Source of the DNA: CAVVNN01 sp963749605
GTDB taxonomy: Bacteria; Actinomycetota; Thermoleophilia; Solirubrobacterales; 70-9
DNA: 64,000 bases
Assembly: GCA_963749605.1 (NCBI GenBank)
Contig: CAVVNN010000002.1
Coordinates: forward strand, 930,001-994,000
Direction of reading: 5' to 3'
Of the stretch, positions 40,500 to 48,154 are shown in pieces. A program made the translations under genes and the position numbers. The notes beneath the pieces were generated by a model. It worked only from the letters and a program-made list of their open reading frames with translations, had not been told where the DNA came from and did not search any database. Each line of letters begins with the position of its first letter. Position 1 is the first letter of the stretch.

Positions 40500-40865
40500 A
40501 TGCGCAGCGTGATCGCGTTCATCGTCGCCGTCGCCGTACTCGCCGTCTCAGGTTGTGGCGGTGGAGGGAACGAAGTCACGGTGGCCCGGCAGGCCGTGGC
40601 GCCGGTGCCACGAGGCCAGGTCAGGGTTTTGACCTGCGGAGCGAGAGGCGGCTTCAAATTCAAGCTTCACAAGGTCGATTGCGAAATCGCCAACGCGTTG
40701 ATCGTGATGCTCGACGGACGCGCACTACATCAGTCGATGCTTCTCACCGCGGAAGGGAAGCGACGTGGAGCGTGGGTCTGCACGTCACCGGCGCATTCCC
40801 TTGTCGACCGATTGCATTGCCAGCAGGGGGACCGATTCTTCACGGTCGAACGCGCATCCCGGTAG
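40500..40865 (+). CDS. small lipoprotein with two cysteine pairs
   Basis: 121 residues from ATG 40500. Signal MRSVIAFIVAVAVLAVSGCG with lipobox VSGC. The mature part has four further Cys (LTCGARGGF, KVDCEIAN, WVCTSP, LHCQQGD), a spacing that suggests two disulphides, in a compact beta-type domain. Unknown function; similar short lipoproteins occur in actinobacteria. Confidence 0.65.
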   Translation: MRSVIAFIVAVAVLAVSGCGGGGNEVTVARQAVAPVPRGQVRVLTCGARGGFKFKLHKVDCEIANALIVMLDGRALHQSMLLTAEGKRRGAWVCTSPAHSLVDRLHCQQGDRFFTVERASR

Positions 40866-40940
40866 CTGCGTGAGTACCGCGCCTTTCACGTACGACGCCA
40901 TACTCGGGAAGCTGGCTGTATTGAGCATTACAGTGGGCCG

Positions 40941-41558
40941 ATGGCGGACGATCATGGGACGGAGATTTGGCGCAGCAAGGGCGGTCGTGCCTGGCGCATT
41001 GGCGGCGATGCTGAGATCGCGTGGATCGAGGAGAACACGGAGAGCGGGCTGACGATCATGTCTGCGATTCCTCCGGTGTTCGAGGCATTCGCCACCCTGG
41101 AGGAGCCCGGCACCGGGGAACAGGAGTTGGCCGCGTCGTCGCTCGAGGATTGGAAACGTCATGAGGCGGACTGGGAACGTCATGAGGCCGGAGTGCTAGA
41201 GGTGCTGACGGAGCACACGGCGCCACAGCCATGGTGGCTTGGCTATCTCGAAACTGGCGCCCACGACATCGTCTTCGCCGACGCGCCGAGGGTGAGGTTT
41301 TACGCCGACTGGCCGTACGTGCTGATTGAGGCAGGTCCCGAGCAGGCCCGTGTATGGCGCGATGGCATGCCGGATCTGATGTTTCCGGCCGATCGCTCGT
41401 GGCTTTTCTCGACTTTGTGGGACGACGATTGGACCTGCATCGGCGGCTCGAGAGGGCTGGTGAACGCCTTCCTAGCCCATCCCGATCTGCGACCCCGGGT
41501 TCGCGAGGTCGATCCATTGGTCAAGGACGCGACTCCGCCCGGGCACACCGCGTTCTGA
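40941..41558 (+). CDS. hypothetical protein, 205 residues
   Basis: Acidic, Trp-rich cytosolic protein (MADDHGTEIWRSKGGRAWRI). WWLGYLETGAHDIVFADAPR, then YADWPYVLIEAGPEQARVWR and FSTLWDDDWTCIGGSRGLVN show regular beta-strand/loop pattern and resemble a family of uncharacterised actinobacterial proteins of about 200 residues. No catalytic motif recognised. Followed 37 bases later by a hairpin element. Confidence 0.65.
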   Translation: MADDHGTEIWRSKGGRAWRIGGDAEIAWIEENTESGLTIMSAIPPVFEAFATLEEPGTGEQELAASSLEDWKRHEADWERHEAGVLEVLTEHTAPQPWWLGYLETGAHDIVFADAPRVRFYADWPYVLIEAGPEQARVWRDGMPDLMFPADRSWLFSTLWDDDWTCIGGSRGLVNAFLAHPDLRPRVREVDPLVKDATPPGHTAF

Positions 41559-41595
41559 TTGCGTGGACGAAACCTGATGTCCGGTTGATCCCGCC

Positions 41596-41620
41596 GCTCC
41601 TCCTTCGCGCGAAGAGCAGC
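41596..41620 (+). repeat. CTTYGCGCGA hairpin element
   Basis: GCTCCTCCTTCGCGCGAAGA followed by GCAGC. Core CTTCGCGCGAAG is a perfect 12-base palindrome. 38 bases after the stop at 41558. Confidence 0.75.
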
Positions 41621-41682
41621 ACGACGTGTCGGATAGCTGCAACCACGCAAAGATGGCTGCGACTCGTCTGACTCCCTCGTTC

Positions 41683-42471
41683 TCAGACCGGGCTGAGGTC
41701 TGACGTCGTCGGGGCGCCGTGGGCAACCGCGGCTTTGTCAGAGAAGCTTGCGATACCCACGGCGATCTCCTCGACAGCGGTATTGGTGAGACGGTCGGGT
41801 TGGCTTTGCAGCCAGGCGCAAAGCCGCGAGCCCTCGATGAAGACGCACTTGTCCTCCTTGACGAAGGCTTCCGGGAACTCCGACCAGAAGACGACGACGG
41901 CCTGCACCCAGATGCGATGAGCGGTCCGTCGTTCGATGTCTTCCTTGAGCCCAGCTGCGGCGGCACGGGCGTGTCGGGGGATCGACTCCCAGGGCTTGTC
42001 GTCCTTGGGGTCTAACCGCCGTTGCAGGTGTGGCACGCCGTCCGTTATGCCCACGATGCCACGGAGATTTTTGCTCTCGAGCAGATAGACGCCGGCGGGC
42101 CCGACCACCACGTGGTCATAGTTGCCATGGCCGTTCTGGACATCGTGGAAGACATGCCAACCAGCCTGCTCAAGGGGTTCTAATGCCTTCTCGGCCTTAC
42201 GCTCGCCTTCAGCGCCGACATGCCAGTTCTCTATGTAGTCGGGCGGGCTCTCGCGAACTACCAGCCAGGTGGCGACAAATGCGCCAGTGGCCATTCCAGC
42301 GAGCCATGACAGCTGGTGGCCGTCGAGAAAGAGCACGGCAATCCCGGCCACAACGAAGGGGCCGAAGATGACAGCAGCGCTGGGGCGAATCTTCGCCCGC
42401 CAGCTGCGAAGACCCTCCCGGTAGCGCTGCTCGGCGTGGGCGCCTGCTCGAGGCTTGCGGTGGAAGGCCAT
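41683..42471 (-). CDS. membrane-anchored NERD-domain nuclease
   Basis: 262 residues on the minus strand. Two membrane helices (SAAVIFGPFVVAGIAVLFLD and LAGMATGAFVATWLVV) precede the NERD domain: GAEGERKAEKALEPLEQAGW, HVFHDVQNGHGNYDHVVVGP and AGVYLLESKNLRGIVGI. The catalytic set E...D-x(n)-ExK is visible (GNYDHVVV and LLESK). NERD proteins are nuclease-related and often sit with helicases or in defence loci. It is one of few minus-strand genes in the accessory region. Confidence 0.85.
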   Translation of the reverse strand: MAFHRKPRAGAHAEQRYREGLRSWRAKIRPSAAVIFGPFVVAGIAVLFLDGHQLSWLAGMATGAFVATWLVVRESPPDYIENWHVGAEGERKAEKALEPLEQAGWHVFHDVQNGHGNYDHVVVGPAGVYLLESKNLRGIVGITDGVPHLQRRLDPKDDKPWESIPRHARAAAAGLKEDIERRTAHRIWVQAVVVFWSEFPEAFVKEDKCVFIEGSRLCAWLQSQPDRLTNTAVEEIAVGIASFSDKAAVAHGAPTTSDLSPV

Positions 42472-43092
42472 GGGGCGTTATCGGGCCGAAACTCTCTGGG
42501 CCTTAACTTGGAAAGCCGGGCACAGTGGCGCGAACGGCGGCAGGCGCTTCGAGCGATTTGAAAGCGCGGCGGCGGCCACGGTTGACGCTTGCGCCTCGGA
42601 CGAGCCGCTCATCGAGCCTGGTGGCCGCCAGGCTCTCGCTTGGCCCTGACGATGCAGAAACAGAGGGCTCGCCGGCCGCGGCGATCGCGCGTCGTCCGAG
42701 GTGATCGTCTACGGCTCGGACTCGGCACGCTCGCAACCACGCGAGGCTGTCGCACAAAGGCGCGGCCGAAAGACCGCGCTGTCTCGACTCAGCGGCACCT
42801 CTCACGCCACGGGCCAGCTGGTGGCAGCCCACAGGGTCTAGCCGAAAGTCAGACCGACGGCGTTATCTCTGCCGGGGCTTAGATCGGACCGTACGGGTCC
42901 AGATTTGGCTTGTGCGACAGCCTCACGCGAAAGCAGTAGCTACGTCGACGAGAGCGACATTCCGATTGGGATCGCCTGGGGGATACTGGACGGGCGAAGG
43001 CTTGGGTGATGACGTCGTCAGTCGCCGAAGCGACGCTCTAGGTGGCGAATGCAGGAAGCGCAATAGGGCGACTACACGAGAAAGGTGACTCG
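42472..43092. other. 620-base gap, no convincing gene
   Basis: Several short frames exist but are Arg/Ser/Ala-rich shadows without start signals. GTTATC/GTTATG-type strings flank it (42477, 42862), a degenerate hairpin-like CTCACGCGAAAGCAGTAG occurs at 42925-42942, and AGAAAGGTGA just before 43093 is the ribosome site of the next gene. Confidence 0.45.
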
Positions 43093-43539
43093 ATGGCTAA
43101 GGCAGCAGCTGCCGGAGGCGGCGCGGATAGCTCAGTCGCGGACGAGCTCCGCAAGCTTGGCGTGAAGGGTGTCCTCGTGCAGATGGCCGAGCGCGGCCAA
43201 CTCCTCGACCTGAAGTGCGAGATGCCGCAGTGCTACCACCACAAGGGTCGAGCCGCATTCGATCCGCTCACGACGAAGCGCACCAAGTGGTCGCCCTCGC
43301 GCGACCACTACCCGATCCTCAAGTCGGCCGGCGGGCACCTCGTCCCCGAGAACGTTCGGCTGTCCCACACGGAGTGCAACCAGCGGGATTACACCCGGCG
43401 GAAGCAGATCGGGACGCTGCTCGCGAAAGGCAAGTCCCTCGCCGAGATCGCCGAGACACTGAACCGCAGGAATGTCCTCCCGGCCCACGGTACGAACCGA
43501 TGGACGGCCGCGATGGTGCGCAAGGCCTATGTGTCCTAG
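43093..43539 (+). CDS. HNH-like protein with recombinase-type C-terminal helix-turn-helix
   Basis: 148 residues from ATG 43093 (SD AAAGGTGA). The middle has zinc-finger cysteines (LKCEMPQCYHHKG) and the HNH pattern SRDHYPILKSAGGHLVPENV then RLSHTECNQRDY, i.e. D-H...N...H..C-N. The C terminus KGKSLAEIAETLNRRNVLPA then GTNRWTAAMVRKAYVS is the helix-turn-helix seen at the end of serine-recombinase DNA-binding regions (..IAxxLNxxGxxxxxGxxWxxxxVxxxL). The combination of HNH nuclease fold plus recombinase-like HTH suggests a site-recognising nuclease. I know no named family with this order. Confidence 0.7.
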   Translation: MAKAAAAGGGADSSVADELRKLGVKGVLVQMAERGQLLDLKCEMPQCYHHKGRAAFDPLTTKRTKWSPSRDHYPILKSAGGHLVPENVRLSHTECNQRDYTRRKQIGTLLAKGKSLAEIAETLNRRNVLPAHGTNRWTAAMVRKAYVS

Positions 43540-43557
43540 GCCGGCCGTAGAAACACT

Positions 43558-43576
43558 GCTGCTTTGCGCGAGCACG
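43558..43576 (+). repeat. CTTYGCGCGA hairpin element
   Basis: GCTGCTTTGCGCGAGCACG, 18 bases after the HNH-like stop; weaker arms (TGCT/AGCA). Confidence 0.7.
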
Positions 43577-43622
43577 GGCACTGCAGCCCTCTGGGGCGGT
43601 AGTGCCGCGGTAGGTTGTCATC

Positions 43623-44282
43623 ATGGCGCCGCCCGAGCTGTCGATTCTCGATGCCTGCTCACCAGAGCTACAAGTCAGCGCCGCTGCGAAAGGGTGGGAT
43701 CGGACGAACGAGCGAGACTTCCAGCGCGCAGTGGAGGCCGTGAGCGGTGGCCACTCTGCAAGCGTTCTCCTCACACACTGGCCGGCCGTAGGCGCCGTCG
43801 ACATCGTGTTGTCGGGCGAGGTTGGACTTGAGCTCAAGTGGTGCAAGTCCGGCGACACGCTCGTCAACTGCGCGTGGGACATCGCCAAGTTGGGGTGCGC
43901 CATCGCCGAGGGACAGCTCACTGCGGGGTTCATCGCGGCAGGCGCGCCTGCCGCGCATTGGGACGGTCATGGCTCCGGGACCGAGCTCTTCGCCCCTCGC
44001 GTCTATGAGGACGATGATCTCGCGCGCCACTACGAGAGATGGTGGCGCTTCTGGTGTAAAGACGTCGCGACACGCCCGGTAGATCTTCCACGTTCGGTCG
44101 CCGTTGCAGACGAGGGAAGCATCTCCACTGAGCTCGACGGAATGCCATTCGTCCTACGCTTGGCTCGGGTCGAGGTTGTCGACCCTGCGTGGCGAGTGCA
44201 CGTATGTCCGCATAGGTGGCGAAGCGAGCGGTGCTCACCACGCCCGTGGGACCCCGATGGCTGGGGCGGTCAGCCATCTTGA
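43623..44282 (+). CDS. hypothetical protein with PD-(D/E)XK-like core
   Basis: 219 residues from ATG 43623. DFQRAVEAVSGGHSASVLLT then VGAVDIVLSGEVGLELKWCK gives an Asp and a following E-x-K (LELKW) on adjacent strands, the arrangement of PD-(D/E)XK nucleases. NCAWDIAKLGCAIAEGQLTA follows as the usual helix. The family is found in actinobacteria as unknown proteins. Nuclease activity is inference from the motif. A hairpin element lies 15 bases after its stop. Confidence 0.55.
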   Translation: MAPPELSILDACSPELQVSAAAKGWDRTNERDFQRAVEAVSGGHSASVLLTHWPAVGAVDIVLSGEVGLELKWCKSGDTLVNCAWDIAKLGCAIAEGQLTAGFIAAGAPAAHWDGHGSGTELFAPRVYEDDDLARHYERWWRFWCKDVATRPVDLPRSVAVADEGSISTELDGMPFVLRLARVEVVDPAWRVHVCPHRWRSERCSPRPWDPDGWGGQPS

Positions 44283-44297
44283 GAGCCGCAGGTCCCC

Positions 44298-44322
44298 GTT
44301 CCTCCTTCGCGCGAGGACCAGC
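44298..44322 (+). repeat. CTTYGCGCGA hairpin element
   Basis: GTTCCTCCTTCGCGCGAGGA followed by CCAGC; arms CCT and AGG. 15 bases after the stop at 44282, and downstream (3') of the minus-strand small gene as well. Confidence 0.72.
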
Positions 44323-44335
44323 AACCGCTGCGACG

Positions 44336-44491
44336 CTACAAACCGTTGCGTGGGTCTTTCGGCTTATCGCTGTGCCACCAGATCGCCGTATCCCAGACAT
44401 AGAGCTCCAGCGCCGGAAGGCCGATGAGGAGAAGAAGCCCGACTAGCCATTCCCAAATGGCGAGGCCACCAATAACGAAGTCGGCGATCAT
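44336..44491 (-). CDS. 51-residue single-pass membrane protein
   Basis: Minus-strand ATG 44491 to TAG 44336, too short for ordinary ORF lists. The translation MIADFVIGGLAIWEWLVGLL then LLIGLPALELYVWDTAIWWH, ending SDKPKDPRNGL, is one long hydrophobic helix with a Trp-rich end and a short polar tail. Third-position use is mixed, as in the accessory region. Gly-Leu-Pro in the helix and the W/E pattern look like a real transmembrane segment rather than chance. Function unknown. Confidence 0.5.
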   Translation of the reverse strand: MIADFVIGGLAIWEWLVGLLLLIGLPALELYVWDTAIWWHSDKPKDPRNGL

Positions 44492-44555
44492 CGGAAAAAA
44501 GCGTAACTCCTACTACTTGGGTGGACGGCCAGCATTGGCTCTGCAGCCACGGGCC

Positions 44556-45203
44556 TCAGCCGCCCAGCCCGCCCAGCACCGCGAACGGGTTGGGCGGGCG
44601 CTCGGCGTAAGCCGCTGCCCACGTACCCTCGACCTTGACTCGACTACCGCTGGGGGCCTCGTTTCGGATCCGCTCGGCCAGCTCCTTGGCGCTGTCCTCA
44701 TCGGTGGCGCCAACCAGCAGGTACCTCCAGCGGTGAACCGCAGGCAGGCCCTCCTTTCGCAGTTGCTCGGAGAGCCCCACTGCGTCGTGGCGCGAGGGGA
44801 GATCGACCCGGACCTCGAATTCGGGATACCCCCTCTTCGCCGTCTCCTCGCGCTCGCGCGCCATCAGTTCTTCGCGCTCGGCGACCCTGGCGGCATCGTT
44901 CTCCGGCAGCGGCTTGTCGGGGTCCTCCCATTCCTCTGCGCTGGGATGCCAGTGGCGGAAGTCGACATCGAGCGCCCATCCGTGCTGCCGCGCGTCGGCT
45001 TCGACGGCGTCGCGGGCCTTCTCGGCCTGCTCGCGGGTGCCGGCGTAGAGGAACATCCGGGCTCCGTCTCGAGTGACGATGACGCGATCGTGAAACGCCT
45101 CGCTTAGGTCATGCTGGAGCTGCTGGGCATCGAGGCGCTCGGTCAGCGCTTGGGCATGGTTCTCCTCGTGTAGGTCGACCTGCAAGCGCCAGTCGTCATT
45201 CAT
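44556..45203 (-). CDS. duplicated-domain hypothetical protein
   Basis: 215 residues. Two similar halves: RLQVDLHEENHAQALTERLD with RVIVTRDGARMFLYAGTREQ, and FEVRVDLPSRHDAVGLSEQL with RWRYLLVGATDEDSAKELAE. Each reads strand-helix-strand-helix like a small ferredoxin fold (SPOR/ACT-size). They are joined by an acidic linker with a WHPSAEEWEDPDKPLPENDA motif. Similar proteins are widespread and uncharacterised in actinobacteria. Core-like GC-rich codons mark the end of the lower-GC accessory stretch on this side. Confidence 0.75.
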   Translation of the reverse strand: MNDDWRLQVDLHEENHAQALTERLDAQQLQHDLSEAFHDRVIVTRDGARMFLYAGTREQAEKARDAVEADARQHGWALDVDFRHWHPSAEEWEDPDKPLPENDAARVAEREELMAREREETAKRGYPEFEVRVDLPSRHDAVGLSEQLRKEGLPAVHRWRYLLVGATDEDSAKELAERIRNEAPSGSRVKVEGTWAAAYAERPPNPFAVLGGLGG

Positions 45204-45391
45204 CGAGGCACTCCGTCCGCCAGGACCCCCTCGCCTTCCAGCCCCAAGATCGTCACGGCCAGATTGTTACCTATTTGGCATGCAGCTCGACGAACGCTGG
45301 CCCAGGAGACTGCCATCACGCTAACCTGCCGATTGCTGTGAGTGTGGAGACTGGGCAGGCGCAAGGCGGCGACACCCCCACCGAGGGGAAG

Positions 45392-46213
45392 ATGGCAAGA
45401 GGCTGGCGCCTGACGAAAACCGCCTGGGCGCTGATCCGGCGGGACCCGACGATGGTCTCGATCGCGCTGATGGGCGCGGGCTGCGGGTTGGCGGGAGCCG
45501 CCGCCCTCATGTACTTCTCCGGCTACTTCAGCTCGCCGACCCACTCGCGGGGCGACCTGGCGCTTGCCGCGATCATCGGCCTCTACCCGATGACCTTCCT
45601 CAGCGTCTTCTTCAACGTCGCCCTGGCCGGGGCCGCCGCGGCCAGCTTCGACGGCCGGCCGATCGGAGTCCGCGAAGCGCTCGGCATCTCGTGGAGGCGG
45701 TTGAGCCGGATTGCACAGTGGTCGCTGCTGGCGGCGGGAGTGGGGCTCATCCTGGAGCAGCTCGCCTCGCGGGTCCCCGGCGCCGGGCGCCTCGCGTCCT
45801 GGCTGCTCGGCGCCGCCTGGAGCCTGGCGACGATCTTCGCCGTGCCGCTGCTGGCGCTCGAGGGCGCCGGACCGCTTGAGACCGCCAAGGAGTCGGTCCA
45901 TCTGATCAAGAGCAAATGGGGGGAGGGGATCACCGGACTGGTCGGCATCGGAGCCTGGACCGTCTTCGCCATGATCCCGGTAGGAATCCTGCTTGGGGTC
46001 GGCGTCGCGATAAGGAACCGGGATGCGACCGCCGGCGCAGCGCTGATCGCGTTCGCGGTCGGGGCGATCCTGCTGGTTTCCGCCCTCTCCCTCGCCACCC
46101 GGCAGGTCTTCTCCGTCGCCCTGTACCGCTACGCCACCGGACTGCCCGACACAGGTGGTTTCGCCGCCGCCGACCTCGAAGAACCGTTCCGTCGCCGCGG
46201 CGGCCGCGACTGA
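45392..46213 (+). CDS. DUF6159-like integral membrane protein
   Basis: 273 residues from ATG 45392 (MARGWRLTKTAWALIRRDPT); GTG codons further upstream (45338, 45344) are possible. WxLxxxAWALIRRDPTMVSI and MTFLSVFFNVALAGAAAASF match the DUF6159 family, which has six helices and the central GRPIGVREALGISWRRLSRI and ETAKESVHLIKSKWGEGITG motifs. Function unknown; members occur next to small membrane proteins. Its TGA is overlapped by the next frame (CTGA). Confidence 0.78.
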   Translation: MARGWRLTKTAWALIRRDPTMVSIALMGAGCGLAGAAALMYFSGYFSSPTHSRGDLALAAIIGLYPMTFLSVFFNVALAGAAAASFDGRPIGVREALGISWRRLSRIAQWSLLAAGVGLILEQLASRVPGAGRLASWLLGAAWSLATIFAVPLLALEGAGPLETAKESVHLIKSKWGEGITGLVGIGAWTVFAMIPVGILLGVGVAIRNRDATAGAALIAFAVGAILLVSALSLATRQVFSVALYRYATGLPDTGGFAAADLEEPFRRRGGRD

Positions 46214-46434
46214 CCGTAACTCCGCGCTGGACTCGCATCGCCCCGTTCGTCCTCTGCGTGGCCTTCGCCGCCCTCGGGATCTGGTCGCTCGCGGTGAGCG
46301 ACCATGCAACCGGCGCGCTACAGCTCGCGTTCAGCGCCTTTTGGCTGCTGATGGCCTTCTGGAACAGGCGGCCGGCCGTCCTCGGCGGACGGCGGGACAG
46401 CATCTCTTCGGGAAGTAACCTTCGACAACCGTGA
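46210..46434 (+). CDS. small membrane protein, paralogue A (probable CTG start)
   Basis: 74 codons ending TGA 46434. VTPRWTRIAPFVLCVAFAAL, then GIWSLAVSDHATGALQLAFS and AFWLLMAFWNRRP: two membrane helices. It aligns along its whole length with the next product (VIPRWMRIAYVVFGLTFAGY...). No ATG, GTG or TTG precedes the conserved part; CTG 46210 overlaps the previous stop as CTGA. At the position where the paralogue has its GTG start this gene has GTA (46216). So it starts at CTG by coupling, or the start has been lost. Confidence 0.5.
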   Translation: MTVTPRWTRIAPFVLCVAFAALGIWSLAVSDHATGALQLAFSAFWLLMAFWNRRPAVLGGRRDSISSGSNLRQP

Positions 46435-46628
46435 TTCCACGCTGGATGCGCATCGCGTACGTCGTATTCGGCCTGACCTTTGCCGGCTACGGGATCGTGT
46501 GGATCACCAGAGGCGAAACTGGCACGGGCGTCGTCTATCTCGCGATCGGCGTCGGCTGGCTACTGGTTGTTGCCTTCAAAGGAAGGCGGTCGGCCTCGCA
46601 CCGGAAATCTGAGCGCGGGGCCGCCTGA
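46431..46628 (+). CDS. small membrane protein, paralogue B
   Basis: 65 residues from GTG 46431, overlapping the previous TGA (GTGA). MIPRWMRIAYVVFGLTFAGY then GIVWITRGETGTGVVYLAIG and VGWLLVVAFKGRR give two helices joined by a short acidic loop. It is clearly a tandem copy of the preceding gene. Function unknown. Confidence 0.65.
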   Translation: MIPRWMRIAYVVFGLTFAGYGIVWITRGETGTGVVYLAIGVGWLLVVAFKGRRSASHRKSERGAA

Positions 46629-46682
46629 CCGCCCAATAGCCTGATTCGTTGGCTATACCCGCGATCTGCCAATCGAGACCTG

Positions 46683-46835
46683 ATGAACAGCGCCGGGATT
46701 CTCGTCTACTTCTGGGGCTCAGTCTCGTTGGTGCTTCTGTGCCTGATTGCGCTAACTGTGCCATTCGGCATTCGCGGCCAGCGACGAGTCTTGAAGAAAC
46801 TCCACCGTCGCGACCAATTCCCATCGTTGAGTTGA
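46683..46835 (+). CDS. 50-residue single-pass membrane protein
   Basis: ATG 46683 to TGA 46835, shorter than the usual gene-caller limit. MNSAGILVYFWGSVSLVLLC then LIALTVPFGIRGQRRVLKKL, HRRDQFPSLS: one helix and a basic cytoplasmic tail. It fits the string of small membrane proteins here, 54 bases after the previous stop and 14 bases before the next start. Confidence 0.5.
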   Translation: MNSAGILVYFWGSVSLVLLCLIALTVPFGIRGQRRVLKKLHRRDQFPSLS

Positions 46836-46849
46836 AGATCCTTCAATAG

Positions 46850-47116
46850 ATGACGCCATTGGCAGTCTCATCGGGATTAGCGGTCGCCTACGCGATAGGA
46901 CTCTTCCTACTGTTGGGGATCATCCCGCTGGTCGTCACCGCGCTGAAGGGCCAGTGGCTTCTTTTCGTAGCTGGCTGGCTGACAGTCGGACTGGTCTGGT
47001 GGATTGCCGCGCTTCGCCTCGGTCGCCCTGACTCGTGGTGGGCTCGGAATGTCTACGGCGACGAAAAGCTGATGCGAGCAGAACGGCGGTACGGGGCGGC
47101 TGCGCACGAAGCTTGA
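46850..47116 (+). CDS. small membrane protein, 88 residues
   Basis: ATG 46850. Two helices: GLAVAYAIGLFLLLGIIPLV and WLLFVAGWLTVGLVWWIAAL, followed by LGRPDSWWARNVYGDEKLMR and a charged tail. The RPDSWWARxxY motif after the second helix looks like a cytoplasmic conserved patch. Unknown function. A hairpin element lies 51 bases after the stop. Confidence 0.65.
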   Translation: MTPLAVSSGLAVAYAIGLFLLLGIIPLVVTALKGQWLLFVAGWLTVGLVWWIAALRLGRPDSWWARNVYGDEKLMRAERRYGAAAHEA

Positions 47117-47167
47117 GCGTGGGCAGCACGAGCCTGCGCAAGCGCAACCGGGACCTCTTGCGGGTCC

Positions 47168-47193
47168 GCCTCCTGCTTTGCGCGAGAAGCAGA
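47168..47193 (+). repeat. CTTYGCGCGA hairpin element
   Basis: GCCTCCTGCTTTGCGCGAGA followed by AGCAG; arms CTGCTT and AAGCAG. Located in the 47117-47268 gap, which has no other feature. Confidence 0.72.
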
Positions 47194-47268
47194 AGCGAGC
47201 CGAGCACTAGCTGACACGCCCGCTTTTCGTCCAGAGCAACTACATGGGCTGGCTCCCAGGGCCCAACG

Positions 47269-47985
47269 TCAGCCCAGCAGAACCACTGTGGTGGAGACGT
47301 TCCCCATACCGACGGTCTGGAACGACCCCGCCTTCGCCCTCACCTGGAAATACACGGTGTGCGGCCCCGCCGTGACATCGATGATGCCGATTGAGGTGTA
47401 CGGGAGGTGGACCGTTGTGCCCTTCGCAACCGGCTGCTCGACGGCGGAGCCGGGGACGGGCGGGGCCGTCGTGAAGCTCGTTCCATCATCGAGGAAGTCG
47501 CCCACCTCGAAGTTGCAGTCCACGCTACTGGTAGCGGAGCAGACCAGGATCCCGCCGTACCAGGTCTGGATCACGAGCAGCTTGCCGTCGGCGGGCACGT
47601 TCACATTTCTGCTGCTCAAGTTGACGCCGTGCGAGGGCTGGTTACCCGTAACCGCGCCGAAGGTCGGCCCGACGTCGCCCTGGGGGCCCTTTGCACCGGT
47701 GGGCCCGACGAGACCCCCAGCACCGCGCGGCCCGACCAGGCCCGAGGCTCCAGGCGGCCCCACCGGCCCAGTCTGGTTCCAGACGATCAGCCGGGCACCG
47801 TGACCGCACCGGGGGCGCTTGACCACGCGCAGGGCGCCGGAGTGCTTGGCGTAACAGGCATTGATCGTTCCGCCCCTGCCGACGCCGCCGACGGCCGCGA
47901 AAGCCCCTCCTCCCAGGGCGACGAGCAGCGCCAGGTAGGGACGATCGTCGGCGTGTCCGGGGCGGTGAGCGAAGAGACGACGCAA
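47269..47985 (-). CDS. collagen-like secreted protein
   Basis: Start chosen at TTG 47985 (LRRLFAHRPGHADDRPYLAL) because GGAGG lies 8 bases before it; 238 residues. An N-terminal hydrophobic segment YLALLVALGGGAFAAVGGVG acts as signal or anchor. GTINACYAKHSGALRVV and CGHGARLIVWNQ follow, a cassette typical of actinobacterial surface proteins. Then a Gly-X-Y triple-helix run appears (GPVGPPGASGLVGPRGAGGL..GPTGAKGPQGDVGP). The C-terminal domain of about 135 residues is beta-rich with two Cys (LVCSATSSVDCNFE), resembling a C1q/TNF-like or jelly-roll head. It probably forms trimers on the cell surface. Confidence 0.78.
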   Translation of the reverse strand: MRRLFAHRPGHADDRPYLALLVALGGGAFAAVGGVGRGGTINACYAKHSGALRVVKRPRCGHGARLIVWNQTGPVGPPGASGLVGPRGAGGLVGPTGAKGPQGDVGPTFGAVTGNQPSHGVNLSSRNVNVPADGKLLVIQTWYGGILVCSATSSVDCNFEVGDFLDDGTSFTTAPPVPGSAVEQPVAKGTTVHLPYTSIGIIDVTAGPHTVYFQVRAKAGSFQTVGMGNVSTTVVLLG

Positions 47986-48127
47986 AGGAACCCTCCTCCT
48001 GGGTTTGCTCGCTGCCGATCTTCTCCGATAGTGCATCCGGATGCAAGAGCGGAGAACCGCCGCTCTCCATGCAAAGGGAGAGACCCGCTTTGGACGAAGC
48101 CCGAAAGCTGCGGGCAACAGGATCCGC

Positions 48128-48154
48128 GCACCTGCTTCGCGCGATTTGCGAGCG
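48128..48154 (+). repeat. CTTYGCGCGA hairpin element, last copy
   Basis: GCACCTGCTTCGCGCGATTT followed by GCGAGCG, close to the copy at 36952. It lies between divergent genes in the 47986-48326 gap; the remaining sequence there is unremarkable. Confidence 0.65.

Noticed and set aside
42472..43092. Protein genes of 60-110 codons on either strand
   Set aside because: Composition is shadow-like (Arg, Ser, Ala), without ribosome sites or plausible folds.
33082..48154. Classical integron with attC sites
   Set aside because: The repeated hairpins lack paired RYYYAAC/GTTRRRY core sites at their ends and no IntI-type integrase is present, so a canonical integron is not supported even though the layout is cassette-like.
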